Of a stretch of 64,000 bases of DNA, positions 29,377 through 37,768 are shown one piece after another. The notes under the pieces were generated by a model. The model was not told where the DNA came from, did no database searches, and saw nothing but the letters and a program-made list of their open reading frames with translations. This DNA is from Zoogloea oleivorans (lineage in GTDB: Bacteria > Pseudomonadota > Gammaproteobacteria > Burkholderiales > Rhodocyclaceae). The position numbers and the translations under genes were made by a program. Position 1 is the first letter of the stretch. The number at the start of each line of letters is the position of its first letter. The DNA lies in the NCBI RefSeq assembly GCF_008107625.1, contig NZ_SDKK01000009.1, positions 134,860 through 198,859 on the forward strand, read 5' to 3'.

Positions 29377-29715
29377 AATTTTCTTTAAAGGGCTTGACTT
29401 GTGCACAGCGCCACGGATTTTGTCAGTTTTGTTACCAAAATCCGGGGCAGAATTTTGCATTCCTCCAAGCTGCTGTTTTTAAACGAAATATTATTTAATC
29501 GGGATTTTGGCAAGATAGGAAAAAGGCTTACAAAAGGGGCGCTTAGGGAGACTTTACCCAGTTTTCCCACAAAGTTATCCACAGGCTTTGTGGACAAGGA
29601 AAAATACCCTCGCCCAGCCAAGGATTTCAGCATTGTTTCCCAGCCATCGCCTCATAAAGACTCGGCAAGCCACTGATTTCACAACCCTTTTCCAAGATCC
29701 CCAAAAACTGAGGCC
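29377..29715. other. AT-rich hemE-priA intergenic region with a DnaA-box cluster
   Basis: This gap of more than 300 bases has no convincing gene and is markedly richer in A and T than its surroundings, especially 29470-29530. It contains a perfect DnaA box TTATCCACA (29575-29583, +), an inverted TTGTCCACA five bases later (29589-29597, minus strand), and TTGTGCACA at 29399-29407. CCAAAATCC (29435-29443) recurs inverted as GGATTTTGG (29503-29511), and GGATTTTG (29415-29422) forms a hairpin with CAAAATCC (29436-29443). The arrangement resembles a replication origin or a DnaA-titrating/regulatory site. Confidence 0.6.
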
Positions 29716-31896
29716 ATGAGCACTGCCATTGTCCGCGTCGCGCTTCCCATACCGCTGCCGCAATCCTTTGATTACACGGCAGAAAACGTTTCCGCCGGGG
29801 ATCTCGGCCGGTGCGTGCGGGTGCCTTTCGGGCGTGGCGAGAAAACCGGCCTGATCGTCGCCCTGCCCGATTGTGCCGATCTGCCTGTGGACAGACTCAA
29901 GCCGGTCATCGCCATCCAGCGCGAAGCACCGGCGCTGCCCGCCGACTGGCTGGCCATGGTCGAATTCACTGCCCGCTACTACCAGCACCCGCTGGGCGAA
30001 GTCGTCGCCATGGCGCTGCCGCCGCGCCTGCGCAAGGCCGATGCCGTAGCCGGCGCCGAAGCCGACCCGCTGCTCGACCTGACCGATGCTGGCCGCGACG
30101 CCCTCGCCGCCAGCAAACGCGAAAGCCGCGCGCTGGCCCTGCTGCGTCGCCTCGCCGAAGGTGGGCCGTGCCGGCGCTCCCTGTTGCGCAATGAGGACGG
30201 CGCCAACCCCGCCGTCGCCGATGCGCTCAAACGTGGCTGGATCGCCCCCTGCATGGCTGCCGAACCGGCCGCCATGGCCGGCGCCCCCACGCTCACCGAC
30301 GAGCAGCAGGCCGCCGTCGAAATCATCGGTGCCGAGGCCGGCAAGTTCCAGCCCTTCCTGCTGGCTGGCGTCACCGGCAGTGGCAAGACCGAGGTCTACC
30401 TGCGCCTCGTCGCCCAGGCCATCGCCCGCGGTGAGCAGGCCCTGATGCTGGTCCCCGAAATCGCCCTCACGCCCCAACTCGAAACCCGGGTAGCCAACCG
30501 CTTCCCGGCCGCCCGGGTGGTCAGCCTGCATTCGGCACTCGGCGAGGCGGCCCGCTCGCAGGGCTTTGTGCAGGCCATGGAAGGCCGCGCCGAGATTGTT
30601 CTTGGCACGCGCCTGTCGGTATTCACGCCGCTGCCCCGTCTCGGCCTGATCGTCGTCGATGAAGAGCACGACGCCAGCTACAAGCAGCACGAGGGCGTGC
30701 GCTACAACGCCCGCGATCTGGCCATCTGGCGTGCCCGCCAGCGCGGCGTGCCGATCGTCCTCGGCTCGGCCACCCCGTCCCTCGAAAGCTGGCACGCCGC
30801 CGACACCGGCCGCTACCGCCGGGTCGAGCTGGCCAACCGGGCGGTGGCCATCACGCTGCCCAGGGTGCGGCCGGTGGATGTGCGCCGCGAGAAACTGCAG
30901 CACGGCGTCTCCGAGCACCTCCTGCGGGCCATCGAGGCCCGCCTGCAGCGCGGCGAGCAGAGCCTAGTCTTCCTCAACCGGCGAGGCTATGCCCCGGTGC
31001 TGTCGTGCCCGTCCTGCGGCTGGGTCAGCCGCTGCCCGCACTGCACCGCCAACATGGTGCTGCACTTGGCCGACAAACGCCTGCGCTGCCACCATTGCAG
31101 CTTCGACGCTGGCATTCCCCTCGCCTGCCCCGATTGCGGTGACCAGGACATCCAGCCCTTCGGACGCGGCACCCAGCGCCTCGAAGAAACCCTCGGCGAA
31201 CGCTTCCCCGACGCCCGCGTGCTGCGCGTGGACCGGGACGCCGCGCGGACGCGCAGCCAGTGGGAAGCCCTGCTCGACAAGATCGGCAAGGGCGAGGCCG
31301 ACATCCTGGTCGGCACCCAGATGATGGCCAAGGGCCACGACTTCCCCCGGCTCACCTTCGTCGGTGTGCTTAACGCCGATTCATCGCTGTTTGCCGCCGA
31401 CTTCCGTGCGCCGGAACGACTGTTCCAGCAATTGATGCAGGTAGGTGGCCGGGCCGGGCGCGGCGAGCTGCCCGGCGAGGTGATGGTGCAAACCCAGTAC
31501 CCCGATCATCCCCTCTACAAGTGCCTGGAAAAGCACGATTTCGCCCGCTACGCCGCCCTCCAGCTGGAGGAACGCAAGCAGGCCCGCTTTCCGCCCTACG
31601 CTGCCAACGCCCTGCTGTGCGCCAATGCGCCCGAAGTGGCCACCTCAATCGCCTGGCTGAAGGACGCCCGCGCCGCCGCCATGCCCCTCGCCCAGGCCTA
31701 CGGCGTGCAGGTTTTTGACCCGGTACCGATGCGCATGGTCCGCCTGGCGCGCCGGGAGCGCGCCCAGCTTCTTGTCGAAGCCCCGGCCCGCCCGGCCCTG
31801 CAGGCTTTCCTCACCGAATGGAGTCGCCACCTGTGGGCCCTCAAGCCCCCGCGGGAGCTGCGCTGGCACCTGGACGTGGATCCGGCAGAGGTTTGA
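29716..31896 (+). CDS. priA: Primosomal protein N' (replication restart helicase)
   Basis: 726 residues. The N-terminal 3'-DNA-binding domain starts VRVALPIPLPQSFDYTA. Helicase motifs are GVTGSGKTEVYLR (Walker A), IVVDEEHDASYKQ (DEAH-type), and ILVGTQMMAKGHDFP (motif V region). The zinc-binding cysteine pairs lie between lobes: CPSCGWVSRCPHC, RCHHC and CPDCGD. PriA reloads the replisome at stalled forks. It stands downstream of the AT-rich DnaA-box region; its 3' end overlaps the convergent CHRD gene by 56 bp. Confidence 0.96.
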   Translation: MSTAIVRVALPIPLPQSFDYTAENVSAGDLGRCVRVPFGRGEKTGLIVALPDCADLPVDRLKPVIAIQREAPALPADWLAMVEFTARYYQHPLGEVVAMALPPRLRKADAVAGAEADPLLDLTDAGRDALAASKRESRALALLRRLAEGGPCRRSLLRNEDGANPAVADALKRGWIAPCMAAEPAAMAGAPTLTDEQQAAVEIIGAEAGKFQPFLLAGVTGSGKTEVYLRLVAQAIARGEQALMLVPEIALTPQLETRVANRFPAARVVSLHSALGEAARSQGFVQAMEGRAEIVLGTRLSVFTPLPRLGLIVVDEEHDASYKQHEGVRYNARDLAIWRARQRGVPIVLGSATPSLESWHAADTGRYRRVELANRAVAITLPRVRPVDVRREKLQHGVSEHLLRAIEARLQRGEQSLVFLNRRGYAPVLSCPSCGWVSRCPHCTANMVLHLADKRLRCHHCSFDAGIPLACPDCGDQDIQPFGRGTQRLEETLGERFPDARVLRVDRDAARTRSQWEALLDKIGKGEADILVGTQMMAKGHDFPRLTFVGVLNADSSLFAADFRAPERLFQQLMQVGGRAGRGELPGEVMVQTQYPDHPLYKCLEKHDFARYAALQLEERKQARFPPYAANALLCANAPEVATSIAWLKDARAAAMPLAQAYGVQVFDPVPMRMVRLARRERAQLLVEAPARPALQAFLTEWSRHLWALKPPRELRWHLDVDPAEV

Positions 31897-32479
31897 GCCC
31901 TCGCCGCCGGGTGATCATCAAGCCGCTGACCGCCAGCCCCAGAAGCGCCATCGAGCCTGGCTCGGCGACATTGCGAACCAGAAAGCCGCGAATCTCCCCA
32001 CCGGGAAACAGGTTCGTGTGGATGTTCAGGTAGGTCCGCTCGTCCTCCAGCCCGGCCAGCAAGACCACCTCCGCCAGCGCCGGTGTGCCGCCGTTGTTAT
32101 TCACGAACGTCGTGTTCCAGCTGCCCGGCAGGGTCAGGTCAAACGTGTTGAGGTAGGTGCCCGCGCTGACGCCTCCGGGAAAGCCGGAAAAAGTAGGCGT
32201 CTGGGTCGCGACGCCGGCCGTACCCGTGCCAGGGACTGCCGTGCAGCAATGAATGTGGGCCGCCGTCGTCACTCCGGAAAGGCCACTGAAGACGACGTTC
32301 ACCAGCATTGAGTGAAGCACCGTGTCGATCGTCACCGTGGCCGTACCGGAACCGGTAGCCCCGGTGATCTCGGGCGTCAGATCCGCCGAATACACCAGTA
32401 AATCGGCCTGGGCCAGCGGTGCCGACAGGCTCAGTACGCCGGCTAAGAGCCACGGAAAACCTGCTTGTCGATTCATCAT
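31841..32479 (-). CDS. CHRD domain protein with PEP-CTERM sorting signal
   Basis: 212 residues from the ATG at 32479 (a second ATG follows at once), with GGAGA upstream. An N-terminal signal peptide ends near APLAQADL. A CHRD domain (about residues 25-150) contains ITGATGSGTATVTID and AAHIHCC with the later EIRGFL strand. Near the C-terminus AEPGSMALLGLAVSGLMITRRR has the E-P motif, hydrophobic helix and basic stop of PEP-CTERM proteins, handled by exosortase. About 20 residues follow the basic stop, more than usual, and are encoded opposite the end of priA. The function is unknown; an exopolysaccharide-associated surface protein is likely. Confidence 0.85.
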   Translation of the reverse strand: MMNRQAGFPWLLAGVLSLSAPLAQADLLVYSADLTPEITGATGSGTATVTIDTVLHSMLVNVVFSGLSGVTTAAHIHCCTAVPGTGTAGVATQTPTFSGFPGGVSAGTYLNTFDLTLPGSWNTTFVNNNGGTPALAEVVLLAGLEDERTYLNIHTNLFPGGEIRGFLVRNVAEPGSMALLGLAVSGLMITRRRGLKPLPDPRPGASAAPAGA

Positions 32480-32754
32480 CGGAGTCTCCTTCGTTTTGGG
32501 TATGGGGAACGAACTCTGCGGATGGCTCCCGCTTCGATCCAGCCAGTCGACGGGGCCATTCACTGTTTGTAGCAGACGCAGCAGGGACTCCCAAGGTGAC
32601 GCCCCCGGAAGGCCGGATGGCTTCCCGCCGGTTACAAATGAACATGGCCTTACATTTCCCCTGACAACCCGCGGACATGGGCCACGTTATTCGCTGCAAG
32701 GGTTGGCAATCAGGCCAATCCGGAACGAACAAACTGTCCATCAGGAGAACGAAT

Positions 32755-33048
32755 ATGCTGAAGAAGATCATCGCCCTCGCCATCGCCGCCGGTTTCGCCT
32801 CCGCCTCCTTCGCCCAGGCCCCCGCCGCTGTGCCGGCTGCCACCCCCGCAGTAAAGCCGGTCGCCGCCGTGGTGGAAAAGAAGGTCGAAGCACCGAAGGC
32901 TGAAGCTGCCAAGGCTGCCGAGCCGATGAAGACCGAAGCGGCCAAGGTCGAGAAGAAGGCCAAGAAAGTGAAGGCGTCCGCCAAGGCGGACGCCGTGAAG
33001 GCCGAAGCCGCTCCGGCCGCTGCTGCAACTGCACCTGCCGTGAAGTAA
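32755..33048 (+). CDS. Ala/Lys-rich secreted small protein
   Basis: 97 residues from the ATG at 32755, with AGGAGA upstream. A clean signal peptide (MLKKIIALAIAAGFASASFA) is followed by a low-complexity mature part built of Ala, Pro, Lys, Val and Glu with EAAKAAEPMKTEAAKVEKKA-like segments. No family is recognised. Similar low-complexity periplasmic proteins are common in betaproteobacteria. A hairpin follows 23 bp later, so it is a single-gene unit. Confidence 0.75.
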   Translation: MLKKIIALAIAAGFASASFAQAPAAVPAATPAVKPVAAVVEKKVEAPKAEAAKAAEPMKTEAAKVEKKAKKVKASAKADAVKAEAAPAAAATAPAVK

Positions 33049-33071
33049 GCCGCGCCAGCTTCTGCAGGAGC

Positions 33072-33112
33072 GGGGCGTGTTCCGGGAGACCGGGATACGC
33101 CCCGTTTCATTT
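33072..33112 (+). terminator. Probable terminator after the Ala/Lys-rich protein gene
   Basis: CGGGGCGT (33072-33079) pairs with ACGCCCCG (33098-33105), with an inner CCGG...CCGG helix in the loop, followed by TTTCATTTT. Confidence 0.7.
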
Positions 33113-33195
33113 TGAATCCAGGGCTGCTGTGCCAGCAAAATCCATGACTCAGATCAAGATCCGGCGCTCAGTGAAGGAGTCCAATCCGTCTGCGG

Positions 33196-33212
33196 TTTAG
33201 ACAGACTCTAAA
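33196..33212. promoter_or_regulatory. Inverted repeat upstream of the cytochrome c peroxidase gene
   Basis: TTTAGA (33196-33201) and TCTAAA (33207-33212) flank CAGAC, forming a 17-bp dyad. A second dyad GTCTG (33188-33192)/CAGAC (33202-33206) overlaps it. It lies about 70 bp upstream of the peroxidase start. As a Fur-family regulator gene follows the peroxidase, this is a candidate autoregulatory operator. Confidence 0.35.
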
Positions 33213-33281
33213 AAAACATCCGTCATCCCCCAGAGAAGCCTTGCCCGATTTCTATCGTCAGCACGTATGGAGGATGTCCCC

Positions 33282-34283
33282 ATGAAACTTTCCCACCTTG
33301 CCCTGGCCACGGCATTCGCCTGTGGCAGCCTCAGCTCCCTTGGTTGGGCGGCCAAGCCCACCGAACCGGTCAGCCCGATCCAGCCCGCCAAGGTCACCAA
33401 TCCGAAGCTCGTCGAGCTGGGCAAGAAGCTCTATTTCGACCCGCGCCTGTCCAAGTCTGGCTTCATCTCCTGCAATTCCTGCCACAACCTGTCGATGGGC
33501 GGCACCGACAACCTCAAGACCTCCATCGGTCACAACTGGCAGAAGGGCCCGATCAACGCGCCTACCGTGCTCAATTCCAGTCTCGCCCTGGCCCAGTTCT
33601 GGGATGGCCGTGCCAAGGACCTGAAGGCCCAGGCCGGCGGCCCGATCGCCAACCCGGGTGAAATGGCCTTCACCCATGAACTGGCTGTGGATGTACTCAA
33701 GTCCATTCCCCAGTACGTGACCGAGTTCAAGACGGTATTCGGCTCCGACGAAGTGAGCATCGGCAAGGTGACCGACGCGATTGCCGCCTTTGAGGAAACC
33801 CTCGTTACGCCCAACTCGCGCTTCGACAAGTGGCTGAAGGGCGACAAGAAAGCCATCACCGCCAGGGAAGCGGCCGGTTACGCCCTCTTCAAGAACAGCG
33901 GCTGCGTGGCCTGCCACAACGGCCCGGCCTTCGGCGGCACGTCCTTCCAGAAGATGGGCGTTGTCGAGGCCTACAAGGCCACCAGCCCGGCAGAAGGCCG
34001 CTCGGCGGTAACCGGCAAGGACGCCGACCGTCTCAACTTCAAGGTGCCGACCCTGCGCAACGTCGAACTCACCTATCCGTACTTCCACGACGGCGAAGCC
34101 GCCACCCTTGAACAGGCCGTGGACACCATGGGTCGCCTGCAGCTCGGCAAGCAGTTCACCGCTGACGAAAACGCCAGCATCGTGGCCTTCCTGAAGACCC
34201 TGACCGGCGACCAGCCCGCTTTCAAGCTGCCGCAACTGCCGCCCTCGAGCAACACCACCCCGCGTCCGAAGCCCTTCGAATAA
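33282..34283 (+). CDS. Di-haem cytochrome c peroxidase (CcpA/MauG superfamily)
   Basis: 333 residues from the ATG at 33282, with GGAGG eight bases upstream. The ATG at 33267 overlaps that ribosome-binding site and is rejected. A signal peptide ends near SLGWAA. Two CxxCH haem sites are CNSCH (residues 64-68) and CVACH (208-212). The block RLNFKVPTLRNVELTYPYFHDG is typical of bacterial di-haem peroxidases, which reduce H2O2 in the periplasm using cytochrome c or azurin. The Fur-family regulator gene follows 56 bp later, likely in the same operon. Confidence 0.93.
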   Translation: MKLSHLALATAFACGSLSSLGWAAKPTEPVSPIQPAKVTNPKLVELGKKLYFDPRLSKSGFISCNSCHNLSMGGTDNLKTSIGHNWQKGPINAPTVLNSSLALAQFWDGRAKDLKAQAGGPIANPGEMAFTHELAVDVLKSIPQYVTEFKTVFGSDEVSIGKVTDAIAAFEETLVTPNSRFDKWLKGDKKAITAREAAGYALFKNSGCVACHNGPAFGGTSFQKMGVVEAYKATSPAEGRSAVTGKDADRLNFKVPTLRNVELTYPYFHDGEAATLEQAVDTMGRLQLGKQFTADENASIVAFLKTLTGDQPAFKLPQLPPSSNTTPRPKPFE

Positions 34284-34339
34284 GCGCGGCACGGAGCCGG
34301 CGCCCGTCGCGGCCGGCTCCGCGGATGGAGGCATCGACC

Positions 34340-34756
34340 ATGGAAACCATGAGTATCAGTCAGGCCACCGAGCTCTTGCGTACGGCGGGTATCCCGGTGA
34401 CTCAACAACGGGTCGAAATCGTCCGTGCAATGCTGTCGTTTCCAACCCACCTGTCGGCCGACCAGGTTTTTGCCAGGGTGCGTCAGAGCGTGCCCGAAAC
34501 CTCACGCGCCACCGTCTACAACACCCTGAAACTGTTCAGAGAGAAGAAATTGGTCCGAGAGCTCATCGTGGATCCGGAGCGCCTGGTGTATGACTCCAAC
34601 ACCAGCCCCCACTACCACCTCTACAACGCTGAAAACGGGCAGCTCACCGACGTCTCCGCCGATGAACTGCAGGTAATCGGCATGCCCAGCCTGCCGCCGG
34701 GACTGCAGCTGGAAGAAGTCGACGTCATCATCCGCGTGCGTACCCGCTCCGGCTGA
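34340..34756 (+). CDS. Fur-family transcriptional regulator (PerR/Irr-like)
   Basis: 138 residues from the ATG at 34340; GGAGG lies eight bases upstream, and the ATG at 34325 lies just before that ribosome-binding site. The winged helix region runs ELLRTAGIPVTQQRVEI through LSADQVFARVRQ, and SRATVYNTLKLF is the recognition helix. The His-rich metal site appears as SPHYHLYN. The two CxxC pairs that form the structural zinc site of Fur and PerR are missing. That absence and the HxH suggest an Irr- or PerR-like iron/peroxide sensor. Its location after the peroxidase gene supports peroxide or iron control of that gene and of itself. Confidence 0.85.
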   Translation: METMSISQATELLRTAGIPVTQQRVEIVRAMLSFPTHLSADQVFARVRQSVPETSRATVYNTLKLFREKKLVRELIVDPERLVYDSNTSPHYHLYNAENGQLTDVSADELQVIGMPSLPPGLQLEEVDVIIRVRTRSG

Positions 34757-34782
34757 AGCCCGGAAAAATCTGCTTACCTATT

Positions 34783-34840
34783 TGAGAACTATTCTCGTTT
34801 ACACATCGAGGTAATCAGCCTATATTGCGATTCATTCTCA
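34783..34840 (+). promoter_or_regulatory. Promoter flanked by two Fur-like boxes
   Basis: A -35 TTTACA (34798-34803) and -10 TATATT (34821-34826) are separated by 17 bases. TGAGAACTATTCTCG (34783-34797) abuts the -35, and TGCGATTCATTCTCA (34826-34840) begins at the last base of the -10. Each matches the 7-1-7 Fur consensus TGATAATNATTATCA at 10 of 14 defined positions. Iron-responsive repression of the downstream two-gene operon is the simplest reading. Confidence 0.65.
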
Positions 34841-34861
34841 TCTACCAGATTGGGTGATCAC

Positions 34862-35113
34862 ATGGCACACGTTACCGGGCTCCTGCCCGCCTCCTCCCCA
34901 CGCACGGACGCCAGCCTGTGGGCTGGAGCCCTGAGCCAGGTCCTGAGTTATGGCGAAACCGGCTGCCCGCACTCTGCTCGCCGGGCTGCCGACCTGCTTG
35001 CCCGCCTTGCCGACAAGCCGGATCTGGATCGGGAACTGCGCGAACTGTGCGACCGGGCCAGTCAGCGCCTGGAGCAGGACGACCAGGGAGGCCGCCATGT
35101 GCTTCACCCCTGA
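34862..35113 (+). CDS. Small protein encoded ahead of a DUF2325 gene
   Basis: 83 residues from the ATG at 34862 with GGGTGA upstream. The sequence starts MAHVTGLLPASSPRTDASLW, and a conserved-looking centre reads GETGCPHSARRAADLLARL, followed by a charged helix (DRELRELCDRASQRLEQD). There is no membrane segment or signal. The coding end overlaps the DUF2325 start by 17 bp, so the pair is translationally coupled, under a promoter with Fur-like boxes. Function unknown; a partner or regulator of the DUF2325 protein is likely. Confidence 0.72.
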   Translation: MAHVTGLLPASSPRTDASLWAGALSQVLSYGETGCPHSARRAADLLARLADKPDLDRELRELCDRASQRLEQDDQGGRHVLHP

Positions 35114-36401
35114 GTCCGGGAAATCGGACCTGCAGTCCCTGATTCGCAGCGAGTACGCCAGCGCCCTCGTCGCCATCGATATGCCTGCCGCCAGCGCCGG
35201 TGCCCGGACGCAAGTGCGTCGCCCCAAGCTGTGGGACCTGGACGACAAGCACCACTGCCCGATCATCGGCACCTGCCTTTCCATGGACGAACTGCTGCGC
35301 TTGGCCCGGCGCTTCCACTTCGCCGCTCCGTTGAACGACGAGTTTGCCCTGCACGTCGAGGCCGTTGGCCTGTCGCGCAGCCGCAACCCGGCCTCCGAAG
35401 CCATCCAGCGCCACCTCGACCGCAAGTACTCAAGCTGGCTCGACCGGTTTGCCAAGCTGAAGAGCGACGCCGAGCTGCGTCACAGCTGGCGTGACAGCAT
35501 GGTCCGTGGCGACGTGGCCGGCCCGCTGTGGGCCCTTTGCACCCACCGGGCCGCCTCCGTCGCAACGCAGCAGCAGGCCTATGCTGACATCCACATGCTG
35601 TCGCATCAGGTGGGTGCCGGTCAGGCCGCCGATGCGCGCCGCCTGATGCATCTGGAAAAGGAAAATCTCGAACTGAAAAGTGGCCTCAAGCGCGAACTCG
35701 CCGCCTTGCGCCGTCAATTGGCCGCCGCCGAAGCCGGCCTCGCCGAGCAGGAGAGTCTGCGCACCGAAACCGCCACGCTGCAAAAACGCCTGCAACGCTT
35801 CGAGTCCGGCCAGGTGATCGTCGAGATGGGGCAGCGCTTGATGGCCCTGCAAACCACCCACGACACCCTGGTGAGCGCTTCGGGACGCGTGTGGGAAGTC
35901 GAGCGCAACCTGAAGGATCTTCGCGAGGACACCGCCCGCATTGCCGCCGAACGCGACTCCGCCCTCGCCGAAAGGGATGCGCTGGAACAACTGCTACGGG
36001 CCATGGAGCCGGCCGGCTGCGACAAGCCGGGTGGCGATGACTGCGCTGGCTGCGAGCACGCCCTTACCGAGCGCTGCATCCTCTATGTGGGGGGCCGCGC
36101 TTCTCTGCTCGCCCAGTATCGCCAGCTCGCCGGACGTCTTGGTATCAGCTTGATCCACCACGACGGCGGCCAGGAGGAAGCCCTGTCACGCCTGCCGGAG
36201 CTGATCCGAGGCGCCGATGCGGTGCTGTGCCCCACTGACAACATCAGCCACAACGCCTATTACCATGTGAAAGCCCACTGCAAACGGGTCGGCAAGCCGT
36301 GCCTGTTCTACAAGGGGGGCGGCGTATCCGGTTTTGCGCTGGCGGTGGCCCGCCTCGGTCGTGGTGAATACAGTCTGGCCGGCAGCCAGGCGGAAACCTG
36401 A
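35097..36401 (+). CDS. DUF2325 domain protein with coiled-coil centre
   Basis: 434 residues from the ATG at 35097, after GGGAGG. The N-terminal half has a conserved KHHCPIIGTCLSMDELLRLA block with Cys54 and Cys60. A long coiled coil covers about residues 185-300 (LEKENLELKSGLKRELAALR). A Cys cluster follows (CDKPGGDDCAGCEHALTERC), then the C-terminal DUF2325 domain starting ILYVGGRASLLAQYRQLAGR and ending with YKGGGVSGF. No enzymatic function is known. The Cys/His content and Fur-box promoter suggest iron-linked regulation or metal binding. Cytoplasmic: no signal peptide. Confidence 0.82.
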   Translation: MCFTPESGKSDLQSLIRSEYASALVAIDMPAASAGARTQVRRPKLWDLDDKHHCPIIGTCLSMDELLRLARRFHFAAPLNDEFALHVEAVGLSRSRNPASEAIQRHLDRKYSSWLDRFAKLKSDAELRHSWRDSMVRGDVAGPLWALCTHRAASVATQQQAYADIHMLSHQVGAGQAADARRLMHLEKENLELKSGLKRELAALRRQLAAAEAGLAEQESLRTETATLQKRLQRFESGQVIVEMGQRLMALQTTHDTLVSASGRVWEVERNLKDLREDTARIAAERDSALAERDALEQLLRAMEPAGCDKPGGDDCAGCEHALTERCILYVGGRASLLAQYRQLAGRLGISLIHHDGGQEEALSRLPELIRGADAVLCPTDNISHNAYYHVKAHCKRVGKPCLFYKGGGVSGFALAVARLGRGEYSLAGSQAET

Positions 36402-36405
36402 CGCC

Positions 36406-37647
36406 TCAAAACTCGCCGTGGGGCTTGAAGCGTGCCGCCCGGGCGAGGGGCACAAAACTCGCGAGCTGCGCTGCCAGCAGGATCAGGAAGGCTACCCGCA
36501 GGGAATCGGCGGCGCCCATGCCACCGGTGCCCCGCAGTCCGTCAAGCAGTCCGCCGAGGCCCCACTGGACCACGAAGGCGCCGATAAAAGCCATCAGGTT
36601 GATGCTGGTGGTAACGCGTCCGGACAGGTGCAGCGGAAACAGCCCGGCCACCACGCCGTACATCTGCGCACCGGTGGCCGACACGATACCCAGCGCGCAC
36701 CACAGCGGGATCGTCGGGCCCAGCTCGGTGATGATCAGGGCTTCCACCACCATGGTCAGGAACAGGCCGATCTGCATCAGGCGCAGCGGCGTGATGCCCC
36801 GCGTCGCCAGCTTGGTTGCCCAAGCGCCAATCGACAACTGGCCGGCCAGCATGCCGATGTTGAGCCAGAACAGGTGATCCGCAGCCAGCCCCCGGTTGTA
36901 GCCATTCACCTGCATCAGCCAGGGCACCGCCCACAGGCCCTGCAAGGCCATGAAGCCACCGGTGAAGAAGGCCGCCTGGCCCGAAAAACTCCAGAAACGC
37001 CCCGCCGACAAGACTTCCTGCACGCCACGCAGGGCGTGCTGCAGATCGCCACCGTGGGTGCTGTCGTCCTTTTCCGGCATGGCGAAGAAGATCAGTGCGG
37101 CGATGCCGGCAGCCAGCGCAGCGACCATCCAGAACGCCCCGCGCCAGCCGATGAAGGGTAGTGCTGCCTCCAGCGGTGCCGAGGCCGTCACCGCCCCGAG
37201 GGCGCCGCTGGCCATGATGTAGCCGGTCATCGAGGCCATCTTTTCCCGCGGAAACCACTGGGTAAAGCCCTTCAACCCGGCCATCAGACAGGCGGCCACG
37301 CCGAGGCCTATGAGGCCGCGCGCACCCGCCAGTGTCGGCAGGCTTTCACCGGTGGCAAACAGCACCCCGCCGAGGGCGGTGATCAGCAGCAGCCCCGCCT
37401 CGACCCGGCGTGGGCCGTAGCGGTCGAGGGCAATCCCGACAGGGATCTGGGCCAGTCCGAAGGCGAAGAAATAGGTGCTGGTGAGCAGGCCGAGGTCGGC
37501 TGCGCTCAGCCCCAGTTCGCGGGTCAGATCCGGCGATATCACCGCATTGACGGTGCGCAGCAGGTAGGACAGGTAATAGCCCAGCGCGAAGGGCAGAAAG
37601 ACACGGCTGAGCAGAAAAATGGAAGACGGCGCGGAACGGGATGACAT
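36406..37647 (-). CDS. Major facilitator superfamily transporter
   Basis: 413 residues with twelve predicted membrane helices. The loop 2-3 MFS signature is seen as GIALDRYGPRRVEAG, and the N-terminus has FALGYYLSYLLRTVNAVISP. The sequence resembles the nitrate/sugar-phosphate-type MFS branch of small-solute carriers, but the substrate cannot be assigned. It is convergent with the DUF2325 gene (stops four bases apart), and no terminator hairpin fits between them. About 120 bp separate its start from the acuI-like stop upstream on the same strand. Confidence 0.9.
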   Translation of the reverse strand: MSSRSAPSSIFLLSRVFLPFALGYYLSYLLRTVNAVISPDLTRELGLSAADLGLLTSTYFFAFGLAQIPVGIALDRYGPRRVEAGLLLITALGGVLFATGESLPTLAGARGLIGLGVAACLMAGLKGFTQWFPREKMASMTGYIMASGALGAVTASAPLEAALPFIGWRGAFWMVAALAAGIAALIFFAMPEKDDSTHGGDLQHALRGVQEVLSAGRFWSFSGQAAFFTGGFMALQGLWAVPWLMQVNGYNRGLAADHLFWLNIGMLAGQLSIGAWATKLATRGITPLRLMQIGLFLTMVVEALIITELGPTIPLWCALGIVSATGAQMYGVVAGLFPLHLSGRVTTSINLMAFIGAFVVQWGLGGLLDGLRGTGGMGAADSLRVAFLILLAAQLASFVPLARAARFKPHGEF

Positions 37648-37768
37648 GACCGGGACACTGACAATTGGGCGAGCCCGGAGCTTACCGGCCCCCGGCGCCG
37701 GCGTGTCGGAAGATCAGGGAAAGCCCCAGTGGTGGCGCACCCGGCCCCGCCGCCCCGGAAGCCTGCCC

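Noticed and set aside
29401..29676. A 91-codon frame in the hemE-priA gap
   Set aside because: It lies in AT-rich intergenic DNA, has no ribosome-binding site or family motif, and covers DnaA-box sequences.
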